Made by a program: the position numbers and the translations under genes | Notes under the pieces: model-generated | Database searches by the model: none | Told to the model about the DNA's origin: nothing | What the model saw: only the letters and a program-made list of their open reading frames with translations | IMG/VR virus record: IMGVR_UViG_3300049596_000081 | Location: 1 to 29,993 of that record | Strand: one strand, 5' to 3' | DNA: 29,993 nucleotides | Source: a virus | Shown: positions 12,852-20,346 of the stretch, in pieces | Position numbering within the stretch: the stretch's first letter is position 1 | Layout: the number at the start of each line of letters is the position of its first letter

Positions 12852-13375
12852 AAACGAGCAAACAAATAGACGGGTGGTTCAACCACCAAGCAGCATACGA
12901 CTACCTCCTTGCCAATATGCCGGAAGACGGCACATTCGTAGAACTGGGTGCGTGGCTCGGTAAGTCATCGGCCTACCTATGTGACAAAGCAACATCCCAA
13001 GAAATCACAATCGTTGACACTTGGAAGGGTTCGCCGAACGAACTCACGACCACACATAAACTTGCAACGGAACAGAATATCTATAATCTCTTTGTGGAGA
13101 ATATGGGAGACCGCAAGTACAAGGCAATCAAAGCAACATCCAAAGTAGCATCAAAGAAGTTTGCCAACGAATCCCTTGACGTGGTATTCATAGACCTTAC
13201 CCATACCTATGAAGCGGTAAAGGAAGACATCCAGTTATGGCTACCCAAAGTCAAGAAGGGAGGCTTCATCGCAGGAGATGACTACCACGAGAATTGGAAG
13301 GGAGTGATACAAGCCGTTGATGAACTGCTGCCACACGCTACGTTCATAGATGACTGTTGGATTTACCAAAGGTGA
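12848..13375 (+). CDS. Class I SAM-dependent methyltransferase
   Basis: The start is ATG 12848, overlapping the previous stop as ATGA, and gives 175 aa. FVELGAWLGKSS (residues 30-41) is the SAM-binding motif I. ITIVDTWKG follows as motif II. LDVVFIDLTHTYEAVKEDI and KKGGFIAGDDYH match the Methyltransf_24 pattern (FIDxxHxYexvkxDlxxW...GGxixGxDY). Such enzymes usually methylate small molecules or sugars. Next to two glycosyltransferases it may methylate the added glycan. A DNA or protein target cannot be excluded. Confidence 0.75.
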   Translation: MKTSKQIDGWFNHQAAYDYLLANMPEDGTFVELGAWLGKSSAYLCDKATSQEITIVDTWKGSPNELTTTHKLATEQNIYNLFVENMGDRKYKAIKATSKVASKKFANESLDVVFIDLTHTYEAVKEDIQLWLPKVKKGGFIAGDDYHENWKGVIQAVDELLPHATFIDDCWIYQR

Positions 13376-13632
13376 AGAACCACACAAAGGTCTATCTCAA
13401 AGGGATGGGCTACTCCACAACTGATTTCATCCCCTGCGAGGTGTGTCAAGGCCAAGCCGTGGACATTCACCACATCGAATCTCGTGGGATGGGTGGAAGC
13501 AAAATTGCTGATACGATAGAAAACCTAATGGCTCTATGCCGGGCTTGCCACGTTGCCTATGGTGATATTAAGCAATGGAAGGAGCGACTTCAAGCAACAC
13601 ACAATCACCACCTTGCTAAAAGGGTTATTTAG
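13372..13632 (+). CDS. HNH endonuclease
   Basis: The start is GTG 13372, overlapping the previous TGA, and gives 86 aa. Two zinc knuckles (C22-x2-C25 and C56-x2-C59) frame the HNH core DIHHIESRG (H33, H34), N51 in IENLMALC, and H60 in CRACH. Small HNH proteins next to terminase genes assist cleavage at cos ends in HK97-like phages. This position, directly before the terminase pair, supports that role. A free-standing homing-like endonuclease is the alternative. Confidence 0.8.
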   Translation: MKNHTKVYLKGMGYSTTDFIPCEVCQGQAVDIHHIESRGMGGSKIADTIENLMALCRACHVAYGDIKQWKERLQATHNHHLAKRVI

Positions 13633-13663
13633 ATAGAACCGATAATAACGGAACTAAACGGAT

Positions 13664-13963
13664 ATGAAAGACGATAAAGGAAGATTCATCGCAGGCAACA
13701 CAGGTCGCCCAAGCGGAACACCAAACAAGACCACCAATAAAATACGAGAGGCATTCCAAACCCTTATCGAAGCCAACCTTGAGAATATGACCCTATGGCT
13801 CACACAAGTAGCAGCAGATGATCCAAAGGGCGCACTTGATCTATTGAACAAGATGGCAGAGTATACAACTCCCAAACTTGCAAGGGTTGAAAACTCACAC
13901 GAGGTATCCGATGAGCTAACTAAAATCAAAGTAGAGATTGTCCGAACTAAACCTAAAGAGTAG
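13664..13963 (+). CDS. Putative small terminase subunit (DUF5681-like)
   Basis: The 99-aa product begins MKDDKGRFIAGNTGRPSGTP followed by NKTTNKIREAFQTLIE. The GRFxxGNxGRPxGxxNK start is typical of DUF5681-like proteins found just upstream of large terminases, often annotated as small terminase. The remainder is helical. Its last 26 bp overlap the large terminase gene, so the two are probably translationally coupled. Confidence 0.65.
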   Translation: MKDDKGRFIAGNTGRPSGTPNKTTNKIREAFQTLIEANLENMTLWLTQVAADDPKGALDLLNKMAEYTTPKLARVENSHEVSDELTKIKVEIVRTKPKE

Positions 13964-15098
13964 CGAACTCTTTGAGAAGAACTACACCGCATCAACTCGG
14001 ATAGTAGTCAATCAAGGCGGCAGCCGTTCTGGCAAGACCTACTCGCTTTTGCAGATGCTCATCGTGATGGCAATGGAGGATAGAGGCAAGGTGTACTCAA
14101 TCGTGCGCAAGTCTCTGCCGTCTCTGAAGATGACGGCCTATCGTGACTTCTTCGAGATACTAAATGCCAATGGCCTATACGATGAAGCGCGGCACAACAA
14201 GAGCGATTACACCTACGAGTTGAATGGCAACCTATTTGAGTTCATTAGCCTTGACCAACCGCAGAAGAAACGGGGAGCAAGACGTGATTACCTATTCTGC
14301 AATGAGGCAAACGAACTCACTTGGGAGGATTTCTTTCAGCTCTTGATTCGTACTACAGGTAAGATATGGGTTGACTACAACCCTTCAGACGCGTTCCATT
14401 GGATCTATGACAAGTTGCTGACTCGTGATGACGTAACGTACATCCAATCCACCTACCTTGACAATCCGTTCTTGGATGCAAGTATCGTTGAGGAGATAGA
14501 AAGGCTGCAACATACGGACAATGACTATTGGAGAATCTACGGACTCGGAGAACGTGGGATGAGCAGAGCTACCATCTTCCAATACGGGCAAGCCGAGATA
14601 CCAACAGAGGCCACGCTCTTATGTCACGGAATGGACTTTGGGTACACTAATGATCCTACTGCACTCGTGGCAGTCTATAAGTCAGGAGACAATCTCTATG
14701 TAGATGAGTTGATTTACCGAACGGGTATGACCAACCCCGACATCAGCAACGTACTTGCCTCACTTGGTCTTGACAGACGTACTGAAGTATTCGCTGACTC
14801 TGCGGAACCTAAAAGTATTGAAGAGTTGCATCGGATGGGATGGAATGTAAAACCCACTCAGAAGGGTTCAGATAGCATCATAGTAGGTATTGACGTACTG
14901 AAGCGGCACAAACTATTCGTAACACCACGAAGCAGCAACCTAATTAAAGAATTGCAGAACTACAAATGGGTGGAGGATAAAAACGGAAACCTCTTGAATA
15001 AGCCTATCGATGCATTCAACCACGCGATCGATGCTCTTCGCTATGCCACCTATAACAAACTCAGCAGACCTAACTTCGGCAGGTATGCCATACGCTAA
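13938..15098 (+). CDS. terL: Terminase large subunit
   Basis: The product has 386 aa from TTG 13938. No ATG exists before the ATPase motif and an in-frame stop (13932-13934) lies just upstream, so a non-ATG start is required. Walker A is GGSRSGKT (residues 27-34) and the Walker B region is YLFCNEAN (E123). The nuclease domain shows GMDFGY (D233), EVFADSAEP (D287) and NHAIDALRY (D365), the three acidic residues of the RNase H-like fold. This is a Terminase_3-type packaging motor that translocates and cuts DNA at the portal. Confidence 0.93.
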   Translation: MSELNLKSSELFEKNYTASTRIVVNQGGSRSGKTYSLLQMLIVMAMEDRGKVYSIVRKSLPSLKMTAYRDFFEILNANGLYDEARHNKSDYTYELNGNLFEFISLDQPQKKRGARRDYLFCNEANELTWEDFFQLLIRTTGKIWVDYNPSDAFHWIYDKLLTRDDVTYIQSTYLDNPFLDASIVEEIERLQHTDNDYWRIYGLGERGMSRATIFQYGQAEIPTEATLLCHGMDFGYTNDPTALVAVYKSGDNLYVDELIYRTGMTNPDISNVLASLGLDRRTEVFADSAEPKSIEELHRMGWNVKPTQKGSDSIIVGIDVLKRHKLFVTPRSSNLIKELQNYKWVEDKNGNLLNKPIDAFNHAIDALRYATYNKLSRPNFGRYAIR

Positions 15099-15104
15099 AA
15101 AACT

Positions 15105-15122
15105 AAAAGGTTATTTTAATAG
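15105..15122 (+). promoter_or_regulatory. AAAAGGTTATTTTAATAG element before the tail chaperone gene
   Basis: This stretch ends one base before the ATG at 15124. The same core AAAAGGTTATTT occurs at 25451, and close variants occur at 13618 and 28379. No -7 box accompanies it. Confidence 0.4.
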
Positions 15123-15123
15123 A

Positions 15124-15741
15124 ATGAAATTCTTTGTACCCAATCAAATGAACGAGATAAAACTCGTTGACTACCAAAAGTTCATAAGGCTTGAGGGAGA
15201 TGATGAGTTTCTTGCTCGCAAGTCATTAGAGATTTTCTGTGGCCTAAAGATGGATGTCATCCTTCAGATGAAAGCATCAAGTCTCACTAAGGTGAATAGC
15301 ATACTGATGAAAGCCTTTAACGAACGTCCTGCTCTAAAGCAGCGTTTTTTTATTGGTAAACAGGAGTTTGGCTTCATCCCATCACTTGAGGAGATCACTG
15401 TTGGCGAACTAAACGATGTTGATCAATACATTTCTGACTGGTCGCAGATGCATAAGGCAATGGCTGTTCTGTTTCGCCCTGTCGTTTCTACCTTTGGTCA
15501 GCGCTATGACATAGAAAAATATGAAGGTTCTGCCAAGTACGCAGGCAAAATGTTAGACATGCCCCTTGATATTGCAATAGGTGCAATGTTTTTTTTTTGG
15601 ACTTTAGGAAGCGATTTGTCGAAAGCTTCCCAGCAATCTTTAGCGATGCAGAATCAGATGAATTTAGCCCAGCTGCCCAATTTTCCAAACGATGGAATTG
15701 GCTCCCTATCTTCTACCAACTCTCAGGAGGAGACCCTTTGA
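15124..15741 (+). CDS. Tail assembly chaperone, G-like (zero-frame product)
   Basis: From ATG 15124 (ATG 15085, inside terL, is also possible) this encodes 205 aa. It begins MKFFVPNQMNEIKLVDYQKF and includes DEFLARKSLEIFCGLK, FGFIPSLEEITVGELNDVDQYISDW and AMAVLFRP. This order recalls the first tail-chaperone ORF of Flavobacterium-type phages. In the zero frame it continues past a run of ten Ts (FFFWTLGSDLSKAS...). These proteins coat the tape measure during tail assembly. An overlapping ORF in the -1 frame continues the protein, as in lambda G/GT. Assignment rests on arrangement and remembered family patterns. Confidence 0.65.
   Translation: MKFFVPNQMNEIKLVDYQKFIRLEGDDEFLARKSLEIFCGLKMDVILQMKASSLTKVNSILMKAFNERPALKQRFFIGKQEFGFIPSLEEITVGELNDVDQYISDWSQMHKAMAVLFRPVVSTFGQRYDIEKYEGSAKYAGKMLDMPLDIAIGAMFFFWTLGSDLSKASQQSLAMQNQMNLAQLPNFPNDGIGSLSSTNSQEETL
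15589..15599 (+). other. Putative -1 programmed frameshift site (T10 G)
   Basis: Ten consecutive Ts follow the ATG codon at 15586. Zero frame reads TTT TTT TTT TGG. A -1 slip gives TTT TTG GAC and enters the ORF ending at 15854. The run contains the X-XXY-YYZ heptamer T-TTT-TTT. Confidence 0.7.
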
Positions 15742-15854
15742 AGTTCGACCAAGTATCACAGATGTCAGCCTCATTCGCATTCACCTACCTCACCTTTGAC
15801 AAAGATCGCCTTGAAACAGAGAATAAGATTCTGCAAAAACAACTAAAACGATGA
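15597..15854 (+). CDS. Tail chaperone GT extension (-1 frame)
   Basis: This frame has no good start codon of its own; it opens at the T-run and runs 85 codons. The fusion with the upstream product by a -1 shift would be about 243 aa. The extension reads DFRKRFVESFPAIFSDAESD, then FSKRWNWLPIFYQLSGGDPLKF and FTYLTFDKDRLETENKIL, a compact domain resembling the T part of Flavobacterium-type tail chaperones. It overlaps the zero-frame ORF by 145 bp. Its stop overlaps the next ATG (ATGA, 15851-15854), so translation through this frame couples to the tail completion gene. Confidence 0.7.
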   Translation: MDFRKRFVESFPAIFSDAESDEFSPAAQFSKRWNWLPIFYQLSGGDPLKFDQVSQMSASFAFTYLTFDKDRLETENKILQKQLKR

Positions 15855-16318
15855 GACAATTTTACGATATCACCACCAAGTTAAAGGATACCCTTGAGGC
15901 TAATAGCCAAGTCAACGTGGTAACAACAGGCGATATATTCGACATCGACCTAAACAAGCAGACGATCTTTCCCTTGTCGCACATCATTATCAACCAAGCA
16001 ACATTCGAAGGACAGATAGTCCGTATGAACGTGAGCATTGTTTGTATGGACTTAGTGGATGAAACAAAAGAGAATCCAAGACTGCAGGCAGAACCGTTCT
16101 ACGGGATCAGCAACGAGCAAAATATACTGAATACCCAACTTGCGGTAATCAACGATGTAGTTACAGAATTACGCAGAGGTACTCTGTATACCGATCTTTA
16201 TCAGTTGGATGGTACTGCTTCTTGCGTTCCATTTAGTGAGAGGTTTGAGAACCTGCTTGCTGGTTGGACCGCTACGTTTGATGTACTGCTTGCAAACACC
16301 GAGATAAGCGTTTGCTAA
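15851..16318 (+). CDS. Probable tail completion / terminator protein
   Basis: The 155-aa product includes GDIFDIDLNKQTIFPLSHII, NQATFEGQIVRMNVSIVCMD, LNTQLAVINDVVTELRRG and FENLLAGWTATFDV. Alternating strands and helices fit the alpha/beta fold of tail terminators (gpU-like), and its place among tail genes agrees. The pattern recalls a conserved protein of Bacteroidetes siphophages. The specific role is inferred. Confidence 0.55.
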   Translation: MRQFYDITTKLKDTLEANSQVNVVTTGDIFDIDLNKQTIFPLSHIIINQATFEGQIVRMNVSIVCMDLVDETKENPRLQAEPFYGISNEQNILNTQLAVINDVVTELRRGTLYTDLYQLDGTASCVPFSERFENLLAGWTATFDVLLANTEISVC

Positions 16319-16319
16319 A

Positions 16320-16817
16320 ATGGCACGGGAGGACTTGATTGCTGCGGTACTTATTAAGTTTGGCAAATATGTCATTCAACAGGCGAGAAGTAACCTCACC
16401 AAAGGCAAGCACAACTTTGACAAGACCCTTTACAATTCACTTAAATACAACATAACATACACTAAAACTAATTTCTCTTTGAGTTTTTCAATGGAGGATT
16501 ATGGTGTGTATCAAGACAAAGGGGTAAGAGGAGCAGGAGGCACGAGAAAGACTACAAGCGCCTTTAAGAGAACAAATAACAAGGGCAAGATTTGGAAGCA
16601 GAAAGCGCCTAACAGTCCATTTCAATATAGAGATAAAAAACCCCCTGTATCTGCATTTAAAGTTTGGGCAGAGAGCAAAGGTCTAAATCCTTATGCAGTC
16701 CGTGAGTCGGTATATCGACAGGGTATTCCTGCAACAAAGTTCTTTAGCACCCCATTTAATATCGCAATCAACAAACTGCCACCTGAAATTGCTACCGCAA
16801 TAAAAAATAGTTTCTAA
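16320..16817 (+). CDS. HK97 gp10-like head-tail connector (putative)
   Basis: The 165-aa product is basic. The first 30 residues form a helix (LIAAVLIKFGKYVIQQARSNL), followed by FDKTLYNSL and MEDYGVYQDKGVRG. A PPVSAFKVWAESKG helix follows later, and KFFSTPFNIAI lies near the end. The pattern (YGxYxDxGxxG...PP...L..W...G) is shared by HK97-gp10-like connectors, which join head and tail. It lies one base after the previous stop. The assignment is by remembered pattern, not alignment. Confidence 0.5.
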   Translation: MAREDLIAAVLIKFGKYVIQQARSNLTKGKHNFDKTLYNSLKYNITYTKTNFSLSFSMEDYGVYQDKGVRGAGGTRKTTSAFKRTNNKGKIWKQKAPNSPFQYRDKKPPVSAFKVWAESKGLNPYAVRESVYRQGIPATKFFSTPFNIAINKLPPEIATAIKNSF

Positions 16818-16820
16818 AAA

Positions 16821-18050
16821 ATGAGTACACCTGTATTTTCCACACCGAGCAGCCTTGCTATGGCAAGAAGCCCACAATTTATTACGGCAAAGAATAACGC
16901 TCTTGCGCTTGACACGCTCACAGAGATGGACTTAAACCTCCGCATTCGTACGGGGGTGCTTGCTGCATCGGGTTCGTTTAACTACTCGTTGAGCAAAGAC
17001 TATTCAATAAACCAAGTCATCAACTTTGAAATCAGCGACCTAGTTCGCTCGGAGTTTTACCATGACTTCAGCGTATGGAATGACATAGGCTACACGCAAA
17101 GCCCACAGGGTGAGGCGTTGTGGATAGTACCCGAAGGCTCTGTGACATTCTCTAATAACGGAGCAGCATCCGCCAACGCAATCTTCCCCGATGAATCAGA
17201 CACCGCGTACGCATATCTAACTACCGATGGATGGGCAACCCGTGATAACATCGCCCCTGTTGCGGTATCTCAACCCGTGCTTGCAACAAGCAGAGACAGG
17301 CAGGTACTTGTAGGCAACTATGAATCCCTTGCGATTAACAATAGCGTAAATAATGGGCTTGCTTATATTGTCATCAGTTGGCAGAGTGGTGATTCCGATG
17401 ATTTTTATGTGAGTGCCGTAAGCACCGCACCGCCAACACGCGCAACCAACAACTCACAAAACCTTGTGATTTACGCAGGCGTTGGCCCTGCAAACCTTGA
17501 GAACAATTCTTTTTTACCTTCCGAGATAAAGCCAAGCGCACAACCCGATGGGGGCGTAGGGCAGTACTACGATGTGATTCTAAAGAATGCATCAAATACC
17601 ACGATTGGAACGGTGAGGTACTATGTTCAATGTGAGGCAAAGTACACGCCTGTGCAGGTGGCGTTCATCAATCGCTTTGGCGTTGCTGACTTCATCACGT
17701 TCTTCAAGCGCAGCGATGAGCGTGGTAACTTCACGCAGGACTCCTACCAAAAGAGCATCTACAACGATGGCTTCACCACCCCTTCATTGGAGATAGGCAA
17801 GTACCAATCCTTCAACGTGAACTCTCGCAACACCCTAACTCTAAACACAGGGTTCGTTGACCAAGACTACGATGAGACTATTGAGGACATTCTGATGAGC
17901 GAGTATGTTGCGGTATATACCAATAGCAACTGGGTAAGCGTTGTTCCGAATCGTGGAAGCATAGAGTACCAAAAAAGCATAAACACAAAGCTTATCAATT
18001 ATACAATGTCCTTTGACTTCGGATTTGATGAGCGCAGTTTGGTACGATGA
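16821..18050 (+). CDS. Tail structural protein (unknown)
   Basis: The 409-aa product is beta-rich, with many Ser, Asn and Thr and few charged helices. It opens MSTPVFSTPSSLAMARSPQF and includes LRIRTGVLAASGSFNYSLSK and the repeated aromatic-turn pattern of virion beta-domains. No catalytic motif is seen. Position between a connector-like gene and the 714-aa protein, with a 4-bp stop/start overlap to the latter, points to a tail-tip or baseplate component. Confidence 0.55.
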   Translation: MSTPVFSTPSSLAMARSPQFITAKNNALALDTLTEMDLNLRIRTGVLAASGSFNYSLSKDYSINQVINFEISDLVRSEFYHDFSVWNDIGYTQSPQGEALWIVPEGSVTFSNNGAASANAIFPDESDTAYAYLTTDGWATRDNIAPVAVSQPVLATSRDRQVLVGNYESLAINNSVNNGLAYIVISWQSGDSDDFYVSAVSTAPPTRATNNSQNLVIYAGVGPANLENNSFLPSEIKPSAQPDGGVGQYYDVILKNASNTTIGTVRYYVQCEAKYTPVQVAFINRFGVADFITFFKRSDERGNFTQDSYQKSIYNDGFTTPSLEIGKYQSFNVNSRNTLTLNTGFVDQDYDETIEDILMSEYVAVYTNSNWVSVVPNRGSIEYQKSINTKLINYTMSFDFGFDERSLVR

Positions 18051-20191
18051 ACAAGGTTGATATTTACGTCAATGGCTTTCGCCTTGACATCTTTGATGAT
18101 GAGGAGATCAGCATCAACCTATCGGTGCAGAACGTGCAGGACATCTCAAAGGTGTTTACGGACTTCACGCAGGGATTCACTATTCCTGCAAGCCCACGCA
18201 ATAACGAGATACTTCAGCACTATTACAACGCCAATATCACGGAGTCGCTAATCACTACCGAGACGGGCGGCAGCCCTGTATGGAATAGCATAGGCATCAC
18301 TTGGAATACTTTTAACACGACTTGGAACTCTGGTGCAACTACGACAAGCACCGTCAATACTTTTGATGCCCGGCTACGACAGGAAGCAAGAATTGAAATA
18401 AACTCCCTACCATTCCGCACAGGTGTGATTGAGGTAGAGAATGTGCAGTTGAAAGGCACGGAGCCTTATGCGTACACGCTGACGTTCTATGGAGATGTAG
18501 TAACGCTTACTGATTTATTTGGCGAGGACTATTTGTATGACGTTGACTTCAGCTCATACAACCACGAATACACCGATACAGTGGTATTTAACAAGTTAAC
18601 AACTGATGATGACACGGGTTTGTTTTATCCGTTATGCAGCCCTGTAAAGAATTGGTTTTACCAAAGCGGTAGTAACGCAGCTGCTGACAATGAGAACAAC
18701 ATTGCTCACAAAACAGGAGGCGTGGGATCGCGTGGCATCCGCTACTATGAGTTAAAGCCCGCACTAAAGGTTACGAATATCCTTACCGCAATAGGAGCAA
18801 AATACGGAATCACGTTTACAGGAGCATTCTTGTCTGCTACTCCGTTTGTTGATTTGTCGCTATGGTTACATAGATACGAGGGATATCTCTTTAGCGGAGG
18901 CAATGATATTGCTTATCAGTTAATAAATATGAACCGCAATACGGGAAGCGGTACGCAGTTTAATTTAACTACTGATACTTGGAATGTTCCTGCGGGACTT
19001 TCGACAGGAAGACCATATAGCCTTTCTATCACAATTCAAAATGCATCAGAGAAGTATGAATTGACCGCTTTCTCCAATGGCATACAAATAGGAACTATTT
19101 TAGTAAATGCACATCCTTCCACAAGTGTTACGACACTGATGCAGCCCGTATTTGCTGCGGATGGCGCACCCGTACAATTATTTATCAGACCGCAGCAAGC
19201 GACTGCAATGACGTACCAATGCACGGACTACACCGCTACGAACTTACTTACCTCTGTTGTAAACTTTTCAGTAGACCAAACCTTATCTGCCTCCTACTCC
19301 TTTCAAGTGGTAGTGCAAGACATAATGCCCGAAATAAAGGTCAAAGACTTCTTGGCAGGTATTCTGAAGATGTACAATATGGTGATTGTGCCGACTACAT
19401 CTACGAGCTTCTTGTTTCAGCCGTTGCAGGATTGGTACGCAGCAGGAACCGACCAAAACTATCAGACCTATCTTGACATCACAGAGTATGTCGTGAACCG
19501 CCCGCCCCTTTACAGGGAGATAGAATTTAAGTATCAAGAGACACAAGCAATACTTGGCTTTCAATATCTGCAAACAAACAACATCGGCTTTGGGGATTTG
19601 AACAACACCTTCACTTTTGATGGCGATGAGTTCCTAATTGAGGTGCCGTTTGAATGCCCTTTGTTTGAAAGGCTAACCAATCAAGCAAACGGAGTTCTCA
19701 CCAACGTACTCGTGTACAAAAGCATCACAAGCGAGGCAAACGAAGACGGCATATTCAATCCATACTTGGGTGCGCCCATCTTATTCTACGGCTACTTTGA
19801 TGACTATGACTTGTCAACAAACTCTTTGACATTTGTAAACGCAGATGATACTCACGAACAAGTGAATATCGCTTGGTATGCCAATACATCTAACCGCTAC
19901 TCAAGCGCGGCAGACTCGCATTCTATTTGCTTTGGCGCAGACATAGACCCATACCACCTGCAATCGGTAAACCAAAGCCTTTACTTTAATGAGTATAGCG
20001 ACTACATCACCGACCTGTATGCCAAGAGCCGCAGGTTGTACAACGTAGAAGCGGTGTTGCCTATCGGCAAAATCATCACGCTGAACCTTCAGAATGCAAT
20101 AATCTGGAACAACACTAAGTACATCATTAACAACGTGAGCCTAAATATGACCACAGGCAAAGCAACATTCGAACTCCTTAACGTAGTATGA
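18047..20191 (+). CDS. Large tail / baseplate-like structural protein
   Basis: The 714-aa product starts MNKVDIYVNGFRLDIFDDEE and contains QNVQDISKVFTDFTQGFTIP close to the N-terminus, a signature I associate with large tail proteins of Bacteroidetes phages. It is beta-rich throughout. Residues about 78-96 carry the Trp-rich stretch VWNSIGITWNTFNTTWNS, resembling motifs in two other virion proteins of this window. The 3' part has YNMVIVPTTSTSFLF and later strands. It probably forms the tail tip or hub upstream of the tape measure. No enzymatic motif is visible. Confidence 0.65.
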   Translation: MNKVDIYVNGFRLDIFDDEEISINLSVQNVQDISKVFTDFTQGFTIPASPRNNEILQHYYNANITESLITTETGGSPVWNSIGITWNTFNTTWNSGATTTSTVNTFDARLRQEARIEINSLPFRTGVIEVENVQLKGTEPYAYTLTFYGDVVTLTDLFGEDYLYDVDFSSYNHEYTDTVVFNKLTTDDDTGLFYPLCSPVKNWFYQSGSNAAADNENNIAHKTGGVGSRGIRYYELKPALKVTNILTAIGAKYGITFTGAFLSATPFVDLSLWLHRYEGYLFSGGNDIAYQLINMNRNTGSGTQFNLTTDTWNVPAGLSTGRPYSLSITIQNASEKYELTAFSNGIQIGTILVNAHPSTSVTTLMQPVFAADGAPVQLFIRPQQATAMTYQCTDYTATNLLTSVVNFSVDQTLSASYSFQVVVQDIMPEIKVKDFLAGILKMYNMVIVPTTSTSFLFQPLQDWYAAGTDQNYQTYLDITEYVVNRPPLYREIEFKYQETQAILGFQYLQTNNIGFGDLNNTFTFDGDEFLIEVPFECPLFERLTNQANGVLTNVLVYKSITSEANEDGIFNPYLGAPILFYGYFDDYDLSTNSLTFVNADDTHEQVNIAWYANTSNRYSSAADSHSICFGADIDPYHLQSVNQSLYFNEYSDYITDLYAKSRRLYNVEAVLPIGKIITLNLQNAIIWNNTKYIINNVSLNMTTGKATFELLNVV

Positions 20192-20346
20192 CAAAAGGAT
20201 ATATAGGTTATTTAGTAGATCTACTTCAGTCGAAGGACTGGATTGGCGTAAGTGACAACGTAGAAATAGCAAAGGGCAAACACCATATACCAAGCAATTG
20301 GCAAGACGTTAAAAAGATAATAAGAAGGTTATGGCTGAAGAAGTAA
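20188..20346 (+). CDS. Small protein before the tape measure (52 aa)
   Basis: MTKGYIGYLVDLLQSKDWIG starts a 52-aa product ending in a basic helix (VKKIIRRLWLKK). Its ATG overlaps the previous stop, and its 3' end overlaps the tape measure start by 16 bp. No family is recognised. Overlaps on both sides support translation. It could be a chaperone or tail-tip peptide. Confidence 0.55.
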   Translation: MTKGYIGYLVDLLQSKDWIGVSDNVEIAKGKHHIPSNWQDVKKIIRRLWLKK

